A DNA stretch of 6,165 nt from an uncultured bacterium (lineage in GTDB: Bacteria > Gemmatimonadota > Gemmatimonadetes > Palauibacterales > KS3-K002): contig CANPVY010000150.1 of the NCBI GenBank assembly GCA_947581845.1, positions 1 to 6,165 of the forward strand, in the 5' to 3' direction. The first letter of the stretch is position 1. Every line of letters starts with the position of its first letter. The position numbers and the translations under genes were made by a program. A model generated the notes under the pieces. The model was not told where the DNA came from. It did not search any database and was given only the letters and a program-made list of their open reading frames with translations. Shown piece by piece: positions 5,981 to 6,165 of the stretch.

Positions 5981-6165
5981 TCTGTGGGCGCTGTGATCGA
6001 GCGGGCGACGGCGGCCGCGCGCAGTCCGGCTACGCGACCCGCACGAGGGCGAATATGCCTCTCCGGAGGTTTGCTGACGACGCCACGGCTTGGTCGCCGT
6101 GCAGTCTGCTCGAGGTCTGATACCACAGGAGGCGACGAACCGCAGCATTCACCTGCTCTGCCGCA
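5981..6165 (+). other. Downstream region of 185 bases without a convincing gene
   Basis: A frame from GTG 5993 stays open to the window edge, but its product is a low-complexity mix of Arg, Ala, Pro, Thr and Ser with no family resemblance. A short frame from ATG 6055 has 21 codons. A six-base-pair hairpin CACGGC/GCCGTG (6084-6101, loop TTGGTC) is followed by no T-run, so it is not a standard terminator for the operon. AGGAGG at 6127-6132 looks like a Shine-Dalgarno, but no ATG, GTG or TTG follows at a normal distance. The next operon gene, if any, must start beyond the window. Confidence 0.4.

Noticed and set aside
6084..6101. Hairpin after the ATPase gene as operon terminator
   Set aside because: The stem is only six base pairs and no T-run follows on either strand.
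6127..6165. AGGAGG as the ribosome site of a further operon gene
   Set aside because: No ATG, GTG or TTG follows within a usable distance; only ATT at 6147 and CTG at 6153 appear, too far away to be convincing.

Overview
The window is 6,165 bases of GC-rich bacterial DNA with two divergently transcribed gene groups. Wobble positions in the confident genes are almost all G or C, GTG and probably CTG starts are used alongside ATG, and two secreted proteins carry lipoprotein-type signals. This fits an uncultured high-GC bacterium, perhaps a soil or sediment lineage such as Acidobacteriota. No rRNA or other phylogenetic marker is present, so the phylum is a guess.

Left half, minus strand, read from about 1587 towards 1: (i) a 351-residue protein of the uroporphyrinogen-decarboxylase (URO-D) fold that lacks the HemE signature and is more like the MtaA/CmuA-type methyltransferase branch; (ii) a 34-codon reading frame with its own Shine-Dalgarno that looks like the first transmembrane segment of a sodium:solute symporter (SSS) and then stops; (iii) the N-terminal 115 residues of a lipoprotein-like SnoaL/DUF4440 (NTF2-like) protein that runs off the window edge.

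Middle, 1588-1870: a divergent intergenic region of about 280 bases. It should hold the promoters of both groups. I see only weak promoter-like sequence, one small palindrome, and a strong Shine-Dalgarno at its right edge.

Right half, plus strand, 1871-5980: a complete, tightly packed carbohydrate ABC importer operon. The order is substrate-binding lipoprotein, first permease (MalF/UgpA type), second permease (MalG/UgpE type), then a MalK/UgpC-type ATPase. The first two junctions overlap (14 and 4 bases) and the last has a 3-base gap, so one transcript with coupled translation is likely. The binding protein resembles the trehalose/maltose class, so a disaccharide or short oligosaccharide is the most reasonable substrate. 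No sugar-cleaving enzyme lies in the window to confirm it.

The last 185 bases (5981-6165) show no convincing gene or terminator. I found no clear sign of a new biological system. The points most worth a second look are the 34-codon symporter-like frame, the binding-protein gene that seems to start at CTG, and the URO-D-like protein with an atypical metal-site motif and no clear translation start.
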